NCBI GenBank assembly: GCA_963575745.1 | Contig: CAUYUJ010022392.1 | Location: 1,273,715 to 1,337,714 of the forward strand | DNA from: Prorocentrum cordatum | Taxonomy: Eukaryota; Sar; Dinophyceae; Prorocentrales; Prorocentraceae | Direction of reading: 5' to 3' | Length of the DNA: 64,000 bases | Shown here: piece after piece, positions 11,245 to 22,051 of the stretch | How the letters are laid out: every line of letters starts with the position of its first letter | Numbering within the stretch: position 1 is the first letter of the stretch | Translations under genes and position numbers: made by a program | The notes under the pieces: model-generated | Databases searched by the model: none | The model's input: only the letters and a program-made list of their open reading frames with translations | Told to the model about the DNA's origin: nothing

Positions 11245-12729
11245 CTCCTGTTACGGAGCCACACCGTCGTGTCTGGGATGAGGTGCAATCGAAGGACTGG
11301 CGCTGCTCTCTGGAATAATCCACATCTGGGTCGGCCCTGGCGTGGGGCCCCGCTCCCCGTCGCCAGGCACAGCTGTGATCTCCGTCCGACTTCTCCACCT
11401 CCTTCACAAAGCCCGCCGCCGTCAGCCTGCGCTGCACCTCGGCGGAGGGCGCAACGGCTGTCGGAACCCCGCAGCTGGCGGCGTCGCCCGGGCTGCCTGA
11501 GGCGTGGGGGATGGCGGGGGGATGGGTGACATCACGATCGGAAGTACCCAGTGCATGCCCGCTGGTGGTGCCACCGTAGGCTGCCAAGTGTCTGGCCACG
11601 CCATGGGTGTCGTCGGGGCAGCGGCCTCCTGGGGGGAGGTGCCCATGCCAGCTTGCGTGCCTGGAGCCTGAGGCGAGGTGGGAGCTGCGGGGGCTGAGGC
11701 CGCTGCGCTGCTCTCGCGCTTGCCGCCGCCGAGGAGGCTGCTGTCTGCTGTTCTCGGGGCATCTGCATCATGAAGGCCTCCATCTTCGCTTGCTGGCTCG
11801 CGAGGGCCATGGCGGCCGCCTCCAGCTGGCGGCGTTCCCTGTGGTGGTGGAGGCAACGGCCCTAAAAGCACGCCAGCAAAACCAGCAGAAGCATAGCATT
11901 GCACGGCGGCCTTTGGCAGAGTTGCTGGAGGAGCTGCTGGCGGCTTCGACGGTGGACGCCCTGGCCGAGGTGCCATGTCCACGTCGCGTGCTTCGTCTTG
12001 AACCCGCTTTTCCTCCTGAACGTCCTCCTCCAGCTCTGCGATGACTGTGTCCAGCATCTCGATCTCCGTGGCGAGCGTGCCATCGGAAACCTGGAGCTCC
12101 TGAGTCTTCGCCCGAATGCCCCGCACCTGTCCTTCCGCCTGGGTTTTGCGAGCCCGCGCTGCCGTGATCTGCTGCTCCAAAGGGTCGCAGCTTCCCCACG
12201 CTGTGCCTGATGACAGCGATCCTCATCTTAGCCTCCTGGGGATCCTCGCCCGCGCGAGTCGCCGCGTCCACGAGGGCCGCCAGGCTCGCGATGCGCCGCT
12301 GATTCGCCTCCTTGCGGAACTGACCCTGGGCAGCTGCGTCCTCTGGCGGGGCGGAGCCCGCCAGTCGGCGTGGGCCTCTGCTTCGTCGGCCGTCAGCACT
12401 GGCACCCGTGCTACGACACTCTGGACCATGGCCTGGGTGATGGCCTTCAGGTCCTTGCTGCCCAGCCATTGGCTGCGCCCACGGCCTTGCGGCCTTGTGG
12501 GTGGGGGGCGCTTGGCCCACGGCGGCACCTGTTGCTGCTGTCCCTGGCGTTCCTGTCCCCACGCATGCCGGTGCCAAGTCCCTGGGGCCATGTCTATCTG
12601 CCAGTGGTCTGCCAGCGCCTGGGTCATGTCCTCGGAACAGTGCTCTCCACAAACCAGTCCTGGTGCTTGACTGGCACCTTGCGACCAGATCTGCATTGCC
12701 AACGCCTTTGCTTTGACCACGCCATCCAT
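11210..12729 (-). pseudogene. LINE N-terminal (ORF1-like) coiled-coil region
   Basis: Starting at the minus-strand ATG at 12729, the protein is Gln- and Trp-rich (QERQGQQQQVPPWAKRPPPT), then GSKDLKAITQAMVQSVVARV. In the next frame it reads FRKEANQRRIASLAALVDAA and EDPQEAKMRIAVIRHSVGKL. In a third frame it reads MEQQITAARARKTQAEGQVR and VIAELEEDVQEEKRVQDEAR, a clear coiled coil, then a Pro/Ala-rich tail to 11422. A basic/Gln start, a long coiled coil and a Pro-rich linker recur at the N terminus of dinoflagellate LINE proteins (family knowledge from memory). At least two frame changes. It may be the head of element 1. Confidence 0.5.
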
Positions 12730-13911
12730 GCGTGAGCCGCCGCTGGCACCTGCTGCGCAATGTGGTGCGTTTGAAGAAGGCCCGCTGCCGACGCCAGGCG
12801 AGCAATGAGGCGCACGTCTGATCGCTGCCTCCGGCGCCTGCGATGCCAGGCGGGCTCGCTGGATGTGCGGTCCGAAGGAATGTTGTCAACGTGGGACACT
12901 TCCAGTGTGATGCCACGCGTAAGGTCCAGGCTGCTGCAGACCGAACCACTGGCGCGCTCAAGCCCGAACCTTGCCCTCCTCCTCCTCCTCCTCCTCCTCC
13001 TCCTCCTCCTCCTCCTCCTCTTCCTTCGCCTCCTCCTTCCCCTCGCCCTCCAGCTCGTCCTCCTTCGCCTTTCCCTTCTCTTCCTCCCCCCCTCCCTCCT
13101 CCATCTCCTCTTCGATCTCCTCCTTGCCGAGGGGGGCGCAGAAAGGGAGGGGGATAAATTGAGGGCAAGGGGATCGTGCCGGGGAAGGGGACAAGGGCGG
13201 GGACGGGACTGCGGTGAGAATCGAGTGGCGAATGAACGGGGTATGGGGGCGGAGAGAGGTGGGGCAGGGTGAGGGGGGTGGGGGTGTGGAGCGGCGGGGG
13301 CTGGTCCAAGACTTCTGGGGAGCGAGCTGCAGGCTGATTCGGCGACGGTCGCGAAAGCCGTTCTTTCCTGCAATAGGCTGGCACTCACAGCCTGCGCCCC
13401 AGAGGTTCTCTTAAGAATTTCTGGGGAGCCCCACTGGTTGTCTCGTGGGCCCAGGAGAAGTTTCCGAATATTTCCAAGGACCTGCAGGGCTTGGTGGAAC
13501 ATTTCAGCTATCGAAATTCAAGCGTCCTCGATGATGGCAGCGTCTCCATCGATGAATTCTCGCGCGCGCGCGCGCCCCATCTGACAGTGACGGCTCTTCT
13601 GGCAAAGACAACTCCAAAACGTCCGTGGATGGGAGCGATGAAAAGTACAGTCGCTCACTATTTCGCAAAATGATTTTTCACGACGCATCAGTATAACCTC
13701 TGTGAACGCGGCGTGAAGGCAGGGATCATCCGGTACTACCGGTGCGGTTGGTGACGCTAAATGCGAAGAGATACGGAACGAGCGAGGGCGAACGCTCGCT
13801 GTGCACGGGAACGGCGTCTGTCCGCGACCTCGCCAGACAAAGCCGCCAACCCCCCAATTGCAGGGAGCCAACGGGCGTGTGACATGTTCGTGTGTCCCTT
13901 TGCTTTCATCC
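12730..13911. other. Spacer with CTC microsatellite, no gene seen
   Basis: 12971-13030 is (CTC)n, followed by C/T-rich sequence to 13125 and a purine-rich mirror to 13300. 13560-13577 is alternating CG. Long frames here are low-complexity shadows. Nothing else recognised. Confidence 0.6.
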
Positions 13912-14551
13912 TTAGCCGCCCTGTGGTCCCGCAGAAGCGCGGCCGACGTGTCCCCCATCCCCGCTTGTCCCTCCCGAGGGGTCCACGTCCCGTCTGCAGG
14001 GTGGGGGGATGAGCTCGTCGACGCACCTCTGGGCTGCTGGGGCCTCCGCAAGACTCTTGCGGAGACACTCTCCGACGCCTTCAACATACTCAAGATGGTT
14101 TCCAAGACGGCTCCAGCGAAGGTCCGAGCACGGCGAAAAACCGTCAAGAAGGTCCAAGATGGCCTCAAGAGGCTCTGAAGATGCTCCAAGACGGTCCCAA
14201 GAGCATCCCCTGGATGGCCTCATCAAGCAACGATGATTCCCCTGAGCAGTGCTTGCGCACACGGACGATTTGTAATATTCGAAAGAACTGGCCCTGGTTG
14301 CCATGTCCGCAACCATGTCTCGGAGAAGGGAGATTTGAGACAATGGAAATGCCAACTCGGCCCACAATTGGTCCCTAGACCCCTCCTGGGGTCCAAACGC
14401 ATCAATTGTTCGAGCTGCGTCCAGCCGTGGCGACGAGCCCCCACCCCCGTGGAGTTGACAAAACCGTGTGCGTACCACCTCGTTATGCTGCGTTGCATCG
14501 CCATCACCAACATCATCATTCTCATCCTCATCCTCATCCTCATCCTCATCC

Positions 14552-14583
<32 letters not shown>

Positions 14584-14620
14584 GGCATCATTGAGCCTCA
14601 AGCCAGCTACGGAAGAGAGT
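13912..14620 (-). CDS. Hypothetical acidic protein fragment
   Basis: After a poly-Asp/Glu run encoded by (ATC/CTC)n at 14510-14590, the minus-strand frame becomes ordinary-looking protein: RTFIDAFGPQEG-like start, then DQLWAELAFPLSQISLLRDM, MATRASSFEYYKSS, SEPLEAILDLLDGFSPC and NHLEYVEGVGECLRKSLAEA, ending at 13912. No family recognised. A minus-strand string at 14612-14591 (CCGTAGC, eight bases, GGCTCAA) shares both ends of the spliced leader but not its middle. The frame runs upstream into the 42-bp repeat, so the true start is unknown. Confidence 0.3.
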
Positions 14621-14667
14621 ACCCGAGTTGAGAATTCAACATGATATACTCCCACATGGAACAACAC

Positions 14668-14902
14668 ACATACGATGATGATGACGAGTATGTGTTTCAA
14701 GATGCTTCTGATGACGAGTATGTGTTTCAAGATGCTGCTGATGGCGATGATGATGACGAGTATGCGTTTCAAGATGCTGATGATGACGATGATGATGACG
14801 AGTATGTGTTTCAAAATGCTGCTGATGACGATGGTGATGACAAGTACGTGTTTCAAGATGTTGCTGATGATGATGGTGGTGACGAGCATGTGTTTCAAGA
14901 TG
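14668..14902 (+). repeat. 42-bp minisatellite, first array (about 6 units)
   Basis: The unit reads GATGCTGCTGATGACGATGG followed by TGATGACGAGTATGTGTTTC AA. In the plus frame each unit encodes FQDAADDDGDDEYV-like peptides. Units differ in length by multiples of three. An ATG at 14641 opens a 121-codon plus-strand frame through the array. The minus strand is also open (ILKHILVITIVIS), so openness alone does not prove coding. Confidence 0.85.
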
Positions 14903-15035
14903 CTGCCCTTTCCTGTCGTGCCCCCGCCCTATCCCCGGAGATGGCGGTTTCGACATCACCCTGGGATCCACCAGTTCTTCCCCTGTCAGGGGCAGGTCGC
15001 GAGTAGCAGAAATGAGCGTTAACGAATCTTCTGGT

Positions 15036-15343
15036 ATGCGTTGATGGCAATCCATTATCATAATGGGCCTCACAGGGCATCATCGGGAAGCACAGCCCAC
15101 CAGACTAAGGGAATAACCCCCTGGGTCTAGGCACCCATAGCGGGTTCCATAAGCCCTCCTCTCCTCCGTCCTCCTCTTCCTCCTCCTCCTCCTCCTCCGC
15201 CTCCACCTCCGCCTCTTCCTCCTCACCTCTCTTACTTCCAGTGGGTGAGCGCCGAAGCGCGTTCCAGAGGGACATCTTAAGCCTTAATCCCTCGATTCTC
15301 CGGCCTCCGGAGGCCCGAAACAAACATGAGCGAATTACAATAT
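15036..15343 (+). repeat. 300-bp direct repeat, copy 1
   Basis: Follows the first 42-bp array. It shares with 16082-16386: ATGCGTT, CATAATG, AAGCACAGCCCACCAGACTA, GGCACCCATAGCGGGTT, a CTC/CGC tract, CTTACTTCCAG, GGGTGAGCGCCGAAGCGCGT and AAACAAACAT, in order and with only scattered differences. The internal TCC tract varies in length. Confidence 0.9.
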
Positions 15344-15474
15344 TATCTGTTTTGCAGCGGGTAACAACAAAAATCCTTATGTGATAAATTACACATAGAA
15401 ACTGCTGGCAGGTTATGACAATGTTGATAACGATTATGCTTCGCAAGGGGTTCCGAAGGCCACTGCTGATGACG

Positions 15475-16083
15475 ATGGTGATGACATGTACGTATTTCAA
15501 GATGCTGCTGATGATGATGATGACGAGTATGTGTTTCAAGATGCTGCTGATGACAATGGTGATGACGAGCATTTGTTTCAAGATGCTGCTGATGACAATG
15601 GTGATGACGAGCATGTGTTTCAAGATGCTGCTGATGACGATGGTGATGAAGAGCATGTGTTTCAAGATGCTGCTGATGACGATGATGATGACGAGCATGT
15701 GTTTCAAGATGCTGCTGATGACAATGGTGATGACGAGCATGTGTTTCAAGATGCTGCTGATGACGATGGTGATGACGAGCATGTGTTTCAAGATGCTGCT
15801 GATGACGATGGTGATGACGAGCATGTGTTTCGAGATGCTGCTGATGACGATGGTGATAATGACGAGTATGTGTTTCAAGATGCTGCTGATGACGATGATG
15901 ATGATGACGAGTATGTGTTTCAAGATGCTGCTGATGACGATGGTGACGGCGAGCATGTGTTTCAAGATGCTGCTGATGACGATGATGATGACGACGAGTA
16001 TGTGTTTCAAGATTATGCTGATGACGATGGTGATGACGAGTATGTGTTTCAAGATGTTGCTGATGATGATGGTGATGACGAGA
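15475..16083 (+). repeat. 42-bp minisatellite, second array (14 units)
   Basis: Fourteen tandem units encode (Y/H)VFQDAADDDGDDE in the plus frame, with units of 39, 42 or 45 bases. All length changes are multiples of three, so a 231-codon frame from 15486 to 16181 survives. The frame ends in the flanking 300-bp direct repeat. The sequence is strongly acidic with a regularly spaced VFQD. Confidence 0.9.
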
Positions 16084-16386
16084 TGCGTTTGGAGCAATGC
16101 ATTGTCATAATGAGCTTCACAGGGCACAATCGGGTGGGAAGCACAGCCCACCAGACTAAGAGAATCACTCCCTGGGGCTAGGCACCCATAGCGGGTTACA
16201 TAAGTTCTCCTCTCTTTCCCCTTCTTCCTCCTCCTCCTCCTCCTCCGCCTCCACCTCCGTCTGTTCCTCCTCACCCCTCTTACTTCCAGCGGGTGAGCGC
16301 CGAAGCGCGTTCCAGAGGGATATCTTAAGCCTTAATCTCTCGATTCTCCGGCCTCCGGAGACCCGAAACAAACATTAGCGGATTAC
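16082..16386 (+). repeat. 300-bp direct repeat, copy 2
   Basis: Follows the second 42-bp array and matches copy 1 at 15036-15343. Array plus flank is therefore a composite unit that has been duplicated; only the array differs much in copy number (6 versus 14). Confidence 0.9.
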
Positions 16387-17160
16387 ATGTTGATTTCTTT
16401 GTTGTTGAATTACAAAGGGAATCCTTTTGTTGTGAACTACACATTGCTTTCTTTTGTAGCGGATTACAAAAAGGTTCCTTTTGTGGAGGATTACACAAGG
16501 ATTTCTTTTGTGGAGGATCGAAAAATGATTCCTTTTGTGCCGAATTACAAAGGAAATCCTTGTTTGGTGAATTACAACTTGTTTCCTTGTGTGGAGGATT
16601 ACAAAGGGAATCCTTTTGCGGAGGATTACAAAGGGATTCCTTTTGTGGAGGATTACAAATTGATTTCCTTTGTCGGCCTTCCTGGTAGTGAACCAGGGGA
16701 CAAAAGAAAAAAAAAAAACGAAATCATTGAAAATTAAGAAAATGGCAGTTTTTCAATGAATTTCCAATGTTGTGAAACAAAAACATATAAAAACACAACA
16801 TGTTCCAAGGTATTGAAGCCGAAACCATATGAAAACACAGCATTCTGGCATTCGGAATGCGGAAATGCTGTGTTTTTTTTTCTAGGTGTTTGCTTCAAAA
16901 CATGGGAAATTCATTGAAAAACTACAATTTTCTTAATTTTCAATGATTTTCGGATTTTTTTTTGTCCCCTGGTTCACGACCAGGAAATCAATTTGTAATC
17001 CTTCACAAAAGGAATCCCTTTGTAATCCTCCACAAAAGGACTCCCTTTGTAATCCGCCACAAAAGGAAACAAGTTGTTCATCACAATAGGATTCCCTTTG
17101 TAATACGCCACAAAAATGAATCAATTTGTAGTTTGCTACAAAAGAAATCATTATGTATTC
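16387..17160. repeat. 780-bp foldback built of inverted 27-bp minisatellites
   Basis: The left outer arm (16387-16680) has about 11 units of a 27-bp repeat containing GGATTACAAAGGGATTCC and TTTTGTGGA. The right outer arm (16985-17160) has about 6 units on the other strand (TTTGTAATCCTCCACAAAAG). The inner arms, 16681-16806 and 16860-16984, are nearly identical over about 125 bases when one is reversed, with GAACCAGGGGACAAAA and TTGAAAATTAAGAAAAT in both. The centre (16807-16859) holds a smaller hairpin (GCATTC/GAATGC). This block is AT-rich, unlike its surroundings. It is like a foldback or MITE-type element; no target-site duplication was found. Confidence 0.85.
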
Positions 17161-17554
17161 TGCTACTTTGAGCAATTCCTTTAGCGATGACGAAAAGAAT
17201 AAGCCAAAGGAAAGCAAGTACAGAAGAAGTAATAAACCAAAAACCGAGGTGGTACACACACACACACACGGTTTGGTCAACCTTACCCCCGACCCCCCCC
17301 GAAATCAGACTCCCAGTGTCTCAAAACGGCCCTCCCCTGAATGAATGTCGTCGCCGTCTCAGCCCCGTCGCTGCTCGTCATCTTGACCCGGTTGCCAGGT
17401 CCGCCGCCGTGTCATCGCCGTCGCGGCCACGCCGCTTCCTCGTCGCCAATCGTCGCCTGGATCTGGTTGCCGCGTTCGCCACCTTGACGTCGCCGTCGTC
17501 ACCTCATCGCCGCCTCGTCGCCGCCGCCTCTTTGCCACCCCATCAATAGCAATC
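17161..17554. other. Spacer, no gene seen
   Basis: Contains a short CA run (17254-17270) and a CGTCGCCG-rich patch (17345-17530). No domain, RNA or clear repeat recognised. Confidence 0.6.
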
Positions 17555-18625
17555 CAATCGGTTGCGATCTACTCGGTTGCAATCTACGATTGCAACCAAA
17601 CCCAATCCATTGTAACCCAATGGGTTGCAACCTAATCGATTAGAAGTCGAGCGAGTGATGTCTCATCGATTGCGATCCAATCGATTGCAGTCGAATCAAC
17701 TGCAATCCAAACACTTGTAACCCGCGTGCGCAAGTCCAACCGAACCAATTGCATCCCAAAGGGTTGCAAACCAGAGAATTGCACCCCCACCGATTGTTTT
17801 CCAATCGATTGCAATCACAAATCGAGCACACTCCAATGTGTGGTAAAATATTCGCTTGCAACCCAAGCGAATGCAAACCAACCGAATGCAATGTAATCGG
17901 CTAAATGATAGCAATCCTGTTGATCGCGACCAAAACGATTGCAATCAACCCGGTGGCGATCCAACGGAACGCAACACAATCGATTGCAATATAACTGCGT
18001 TTACTCCGATCTGTTTCTACTGATACACCTGACTGGATATCAACCGGTTGAAGCTCAATTGATCGCAATCCAAGTTAAAACAACACACTCGATTGCAATA
18101 CAATCGGTCACAACCGAATCGATTGCGACCCTACAGGGGCCAATGCAATCGGTTGCCCTACAGGGGCCAATGCAATCGGTTGCCCTCCAACCAGTTGCGG
18201 TTCAACAGAGTGGGGCACAAACGATCGCAAGCCAATCGTTTAGAACGGAGTAGAGCCGGCTGGGTCGCGACGTAATCCGATCGACTGTAATTCGATCAAC
18301 TTCAATTCGAAGCGATTACAACCCGCTCAATTGCAATTCGATATGTTGCAATTCAACAGTTTGCAACCCAATCGATTGTAATCGACCCGGTCAACACAAT
18401 TCTGGCAATCCAATCGATCGCAACCAATTTAATTTCAATCGACTCGGTTGCAACTCAATCGAATGCAACACGATCGCGTGCAATGCGCCCAGTTGTAACT
18501 CAGTCGAATACAAGCAATGAGTTGCAAACCCATCGCCCATCGGTAACCGTCGAAATGCCTGCGAGCCAAACAGTTGCAGTCCAATCGATTGCAGTCCAAT
18601 TGATTGCGACCCACTCGCTTGCAAT
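17555..18625. repeat. Degenerate CAATCGATTGCAA array, about 1.07 kb
   Basis: The stretch is built from variations on CCAATCGATTGCAACC: CAATCGGTTGC, CAATCGATTGCGACC, CAATCGATTAGAAG, CAATCCATTGTAACC and so on, spaced roughly 10-20 bases. The two palindromic cores, ATCGAT and TTGCAA, are kept while linkers drift. An embedded duplication (CTACAGGGGCCAATGCAATC) occurs twice near 18130-18180. Frames crossing it are His/Gln/Ser-rich by composition only. Confidence 0.85.
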
Positions 18626-19005
18626 CCTACGTATTGCATCCTGATCGGACAAGAAGGGGAAGCGCCGCTTACGTGATCACCTGGTTCCCTTTTGTGGCGT
18701 CTTGAAGGCCTCCTGGGCCGTCCTGAGGGCACCTTTGACCGTCTTGGAGCGCCCCCGGCACGTCTTGGAATCCTCTGGGTGATCTCTTCGGCCGTTTTGG
18801 GGCGGTCTTGGGATGTTTTTTTCGGCACCGACGCGTCTTGTCGGATAACAAACCTCTAGCTGGGCTCCTTTTTGGGTGTCCGCGACAGAAGCCAGAAGTA
18901 TTGGGCTACTACCACTCCGTCTCACGCCGACGTGCGTGAGCACATGCAACTAGAACCATCGCGCGCGCTTCGCGCGCGCTCAAGTTCTAGCTAGCTTCTT
19001 GGGGC
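18626..19005. other. Spacer, partly minisatellite
   Basis: 18660-18830 is a weak CTTGGGG/CGTCTTGG-type repeat continuing into the next block. 18955-18985 contains CGCGCGCTTCGCGCGCG, a short palindrome. No gene recognised. Confidence 0.5.
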
Positions 19006-19660
19006 CTCCTCGGAGCATCCTGGACTGCTTCTTGAAGTCGTCATGGGGCCTTCTTGGCATGTCTTCGGGGGCCTCTTAGAAAGAGTTTTGAAGCCTTTTG
19101 GATGCCGTCTTGGGGCCTCTTGGAGCCTCTTTTGGGCTTCTTGGGGGCCTCTTGGGGCCTCTTGGGGGCCTCTTGGGGCATCTTGGGGTCCCATTGGGGC
19201 CTCTTGGGGGCTTCCTGGGGGCATCTTGGGGCCTCTTGGGGGCATCTTGGGGCGGAGAGCTTGAGTTTTCAGTTCGCGTTCCCTCTCTTGGGCCCCTCTT
19301 GGGGCCTTCTTGGGACCCTCTTGCGCCGTCTTGGGCGGCTCTGGGGCCGTCTCGGGGCTCTCTCGGGCCATCTTGGGGCCCTCTTGGGGGCCTCTTGGGC
19401 CGTCTTGGAGCGGTTTGGGGAGCCTCTTGGGCGGTGTTTTAGCGCCGGAAACGCGAAACAGCGAGAATGCAAAAAAAAAAAACAATGAAAATCAACGATT
19501 TTGCCCCTCTCGGGGCGCTCTTCGGCGGCATCTTAAAGGCCTCTTGGGGCGTCTTGGGGGCCTCCGGGGCAATTTAAATGCATCGTGCGTCGCCCCTGGA
19601 CGTCGTCTTGGGGGTGTCTCGAGACCGCCTGGGGCCGCCGGGATTGTTGTCTGAGGGCTC
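19005..19660 (-). repeat. CCAAGAGGCCCCAAGATGGCC minisatellite (minus orientation)
   Basis: Tandem CTTGGGGCCTCTTGGGGGCC, the complement of the CCAAGAGGC/CCAAGATGGCC family that recurs across the window (20940-21160, 21230-21520, 32280-32420, 32640-33560, 36930-37150, 38270-38420, 39020-39215, 40360-40520, 45190-45400, 57040-57290, 61690-61790). Units are about 10 bases (CCAAGAGGCC) and drift. Confidence 0.85.
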
Positions 19661-20100
19661 CCCTGGGCGATTTTCAGCCTCCCAAAGGCGGGCCCGGGCC
19701 CCGGGCCCCACATTTGTGGTCGGGGTCCCGGCCCCCGGCCCCCAGACCCAGTCCCCCGTTATATGTATATACCTACTTACGGAGTGCCCCCTGGCACGTT
19801 GAGGCGTGCAAGAATGCCATGTCTGGTAGGGTTTCTGGTAGTCTTCTAGGGACCCCCCCCTCTCGCCGCACTGCCTTGCATTCGTACGACCCCCTGGGAA
19901 ATATGTGTTTCGCCTGGAACATCCTCACAGAACCGCGAAGTTGGAGGTTTTATATAAAGCCGTATGCTAAAAATGAGCTTTTCGCTTGAGACCTCCTAGG
20001 AAAACGGGGTTGTTGAAATGGACGGCCTAATCCTCGGAACCTGAAAAATTGCAATTTCGCGTGAGACATCCTCGAAACAGTGGGATGAGCAAAGGGCTGT
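19661..20100. other. Spacer, no gene seen
   Basis: GC-rich to 19760, then mixed sequence. Nothing recognisable apart from the edge of the TCA-rich complex repeat that starts near 20040. Confidence 0.5.
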
Positions 20101-20386
20101 TTTCACACATCTCTTCAAAGCGATGTCGGATGACCCCAAGATGGCCGAAGAAAGCGGAATTATTGAAAAGCTCACGGGTTGCCAGCAAATTTGTGTAAAC
20201 ATCAGCGTTTCGCTAGTGACATCCCCTCGAAATTTCTTTCGGCCCCTCGAGATGTGAAGACGGAAGGTGTCACATGTGACGGTTATTATCTTCCTCTTCC
20301 TCTTCTTCTTCCTCCTCCTCACCCTCATCATCATCATCATCGTCCTCATCCTCCTCCTCCTCCTCCTCATCATCACCATCATCATT

Positions 20387-20445
<59 letters not shown>

Positions 20446-20512
20446 TATCATCATCATCAGCATCATCATCATCATCATCAGCATCAGCATCATCATCATC
20501 ATCATCACCACC

Positions 20513-20570
<58 letters not shown>

Positions 20571-20583
20571 CCATCACCATCAC

Positions 20584-20641
<58 letters not shown>

Positions 20642-22014
20642 GTGTTCGTCTGCTCCGAAACGGCCGAGGCGTCACGCATGACGGTATCGGCAATTGCCTC
20701 GCGGGAAATCATCGTCATCATCATCATCTTCAGCATCAACATCGTCAATGTCGTCGTCTAGCCCAAGACGGCCGAGGCCCCGAAACGGATGAGGGGTCAC
20801 GTATTCTGGTTTCGGCGCCTGCATCATGGCCTCACTGCCGCAGGGCGGCCCGAATTAAATCCATGAGGGCGGCTCGGATATTTTTACAATCCGGGGGGGT
20901 GGGACCCCCCTCCCCCCCCCCGGAAAATCGGACCCCCGGGATCTGGCGCTTTTGGGGCCCCCTGGACGCCTTGCAATGGGTCCCCCGGGCCTTCCGGGCC
21001 TCCTGGACGCCCCTGCCGGGCCTTGCCAGCGGGCCCAAAGCGGTCAGGAGGGCGGCCAAACGGCCCCGCGAGAGCCCCACGCGGCCCCAGACAGCCCCAA
21101 GACGCCCGAAGACGACCCAAAGAAGACCCCCAAGAGGTCCTCCAAGTGCAAAAAACAACACTTTCCTTTAGTTTTTTATTGAATTTTTGGACATTCGGTT
21201 CTTCGGTATTCCGTGCGTCCGAGTCCGCCGAAGAGGCCCCAAAAATCCTCCCACAACGGTGTCAAAGGGCTTCCAGACAGTCCAAAAGAGCTCCAATATG
21301 GTCCAACAGGGCCGCAAGATGGCCCCAAGAGAGCCCCGCTGACAGCCCCAGATGGCCCCAAGACGCCTCCCGAAGCACTCCAAATCGTGACCCGGTCGTT
21401 CAGGGAGACCGTGGTTGGTAGCAAGGTGGCCGCAAGAAGCCCCCAGAGGCCCCCAAAAGGCGCCCAGGAGGCCCCCAGAGGTCCCCAAAAAGCTTTTGAG
21501 AGGGGCCCAAGAACACCTCCAAAGAGGAGCCCCTGCAATAAAAACTGGGGATGAGGACAAGGAGTGGCTCGCAGACAAGGAAGATTACGAGTAAGAGGAG
21601 AGGAAGTATAAGGATAATACATAACATTACTATAACGACGATGGCGCAAACGGCAACAATGAATCATCGCTATATTTGGTTATCCTGCATGCCGAGCTTT
21701 AAGAACCAAGGTGCATGGCGCGAAGCGCCAATGCAGTCTTGTATATATATATATATGTATATATATATAAATATGTATATATATGTATATATATATATAC
21801 TACTCCTCCTCATCATCATCCTCATCCTCATCCTCATCCTCATCGTCATCATCATCATCATCATCATCAGTATCATCAGCATAATCATCATCATCGTCAT
21901 CGTCATCATCGTGTTCGTCTGCTCCGAAATGGCCGAGGCGTCACGTATGACGTTATCGAAGCCTGCCTCGCGGGACATCATCGCCATCATCATCATCATC
22001 AGCATCACCACCAC

Positions 22015-22051
<37 letters not shown>

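Noticed and set aside
14591-14612. Spliced-leader relict before the acidic frame at 13912
   Set aside because: Both ends match (CCGTAGC, GGCTCAA) but the eight central bases do not, and the frame is open upstream, so it does not mark a start.
13912-16274. Minus-strand frames reading ILKHILVITIVIS repeats
   Set aside because: Antisense of the 42-bp minisatellite; hydrophobic only because GAT is read as ATC.
16387-17170. CRISPR array, suggested by regular 27-bp repeats
   Set aside because: There are no unique spacers of constant length, the units are contiguous, and the genome is eukaryotic.
20179-21171. Plus-strand poly-His protein of 330 codons
   Set aside because: The His tract is a TCA/CAT microsatellite inside a dispersed repeat; the tail is minisatellite.
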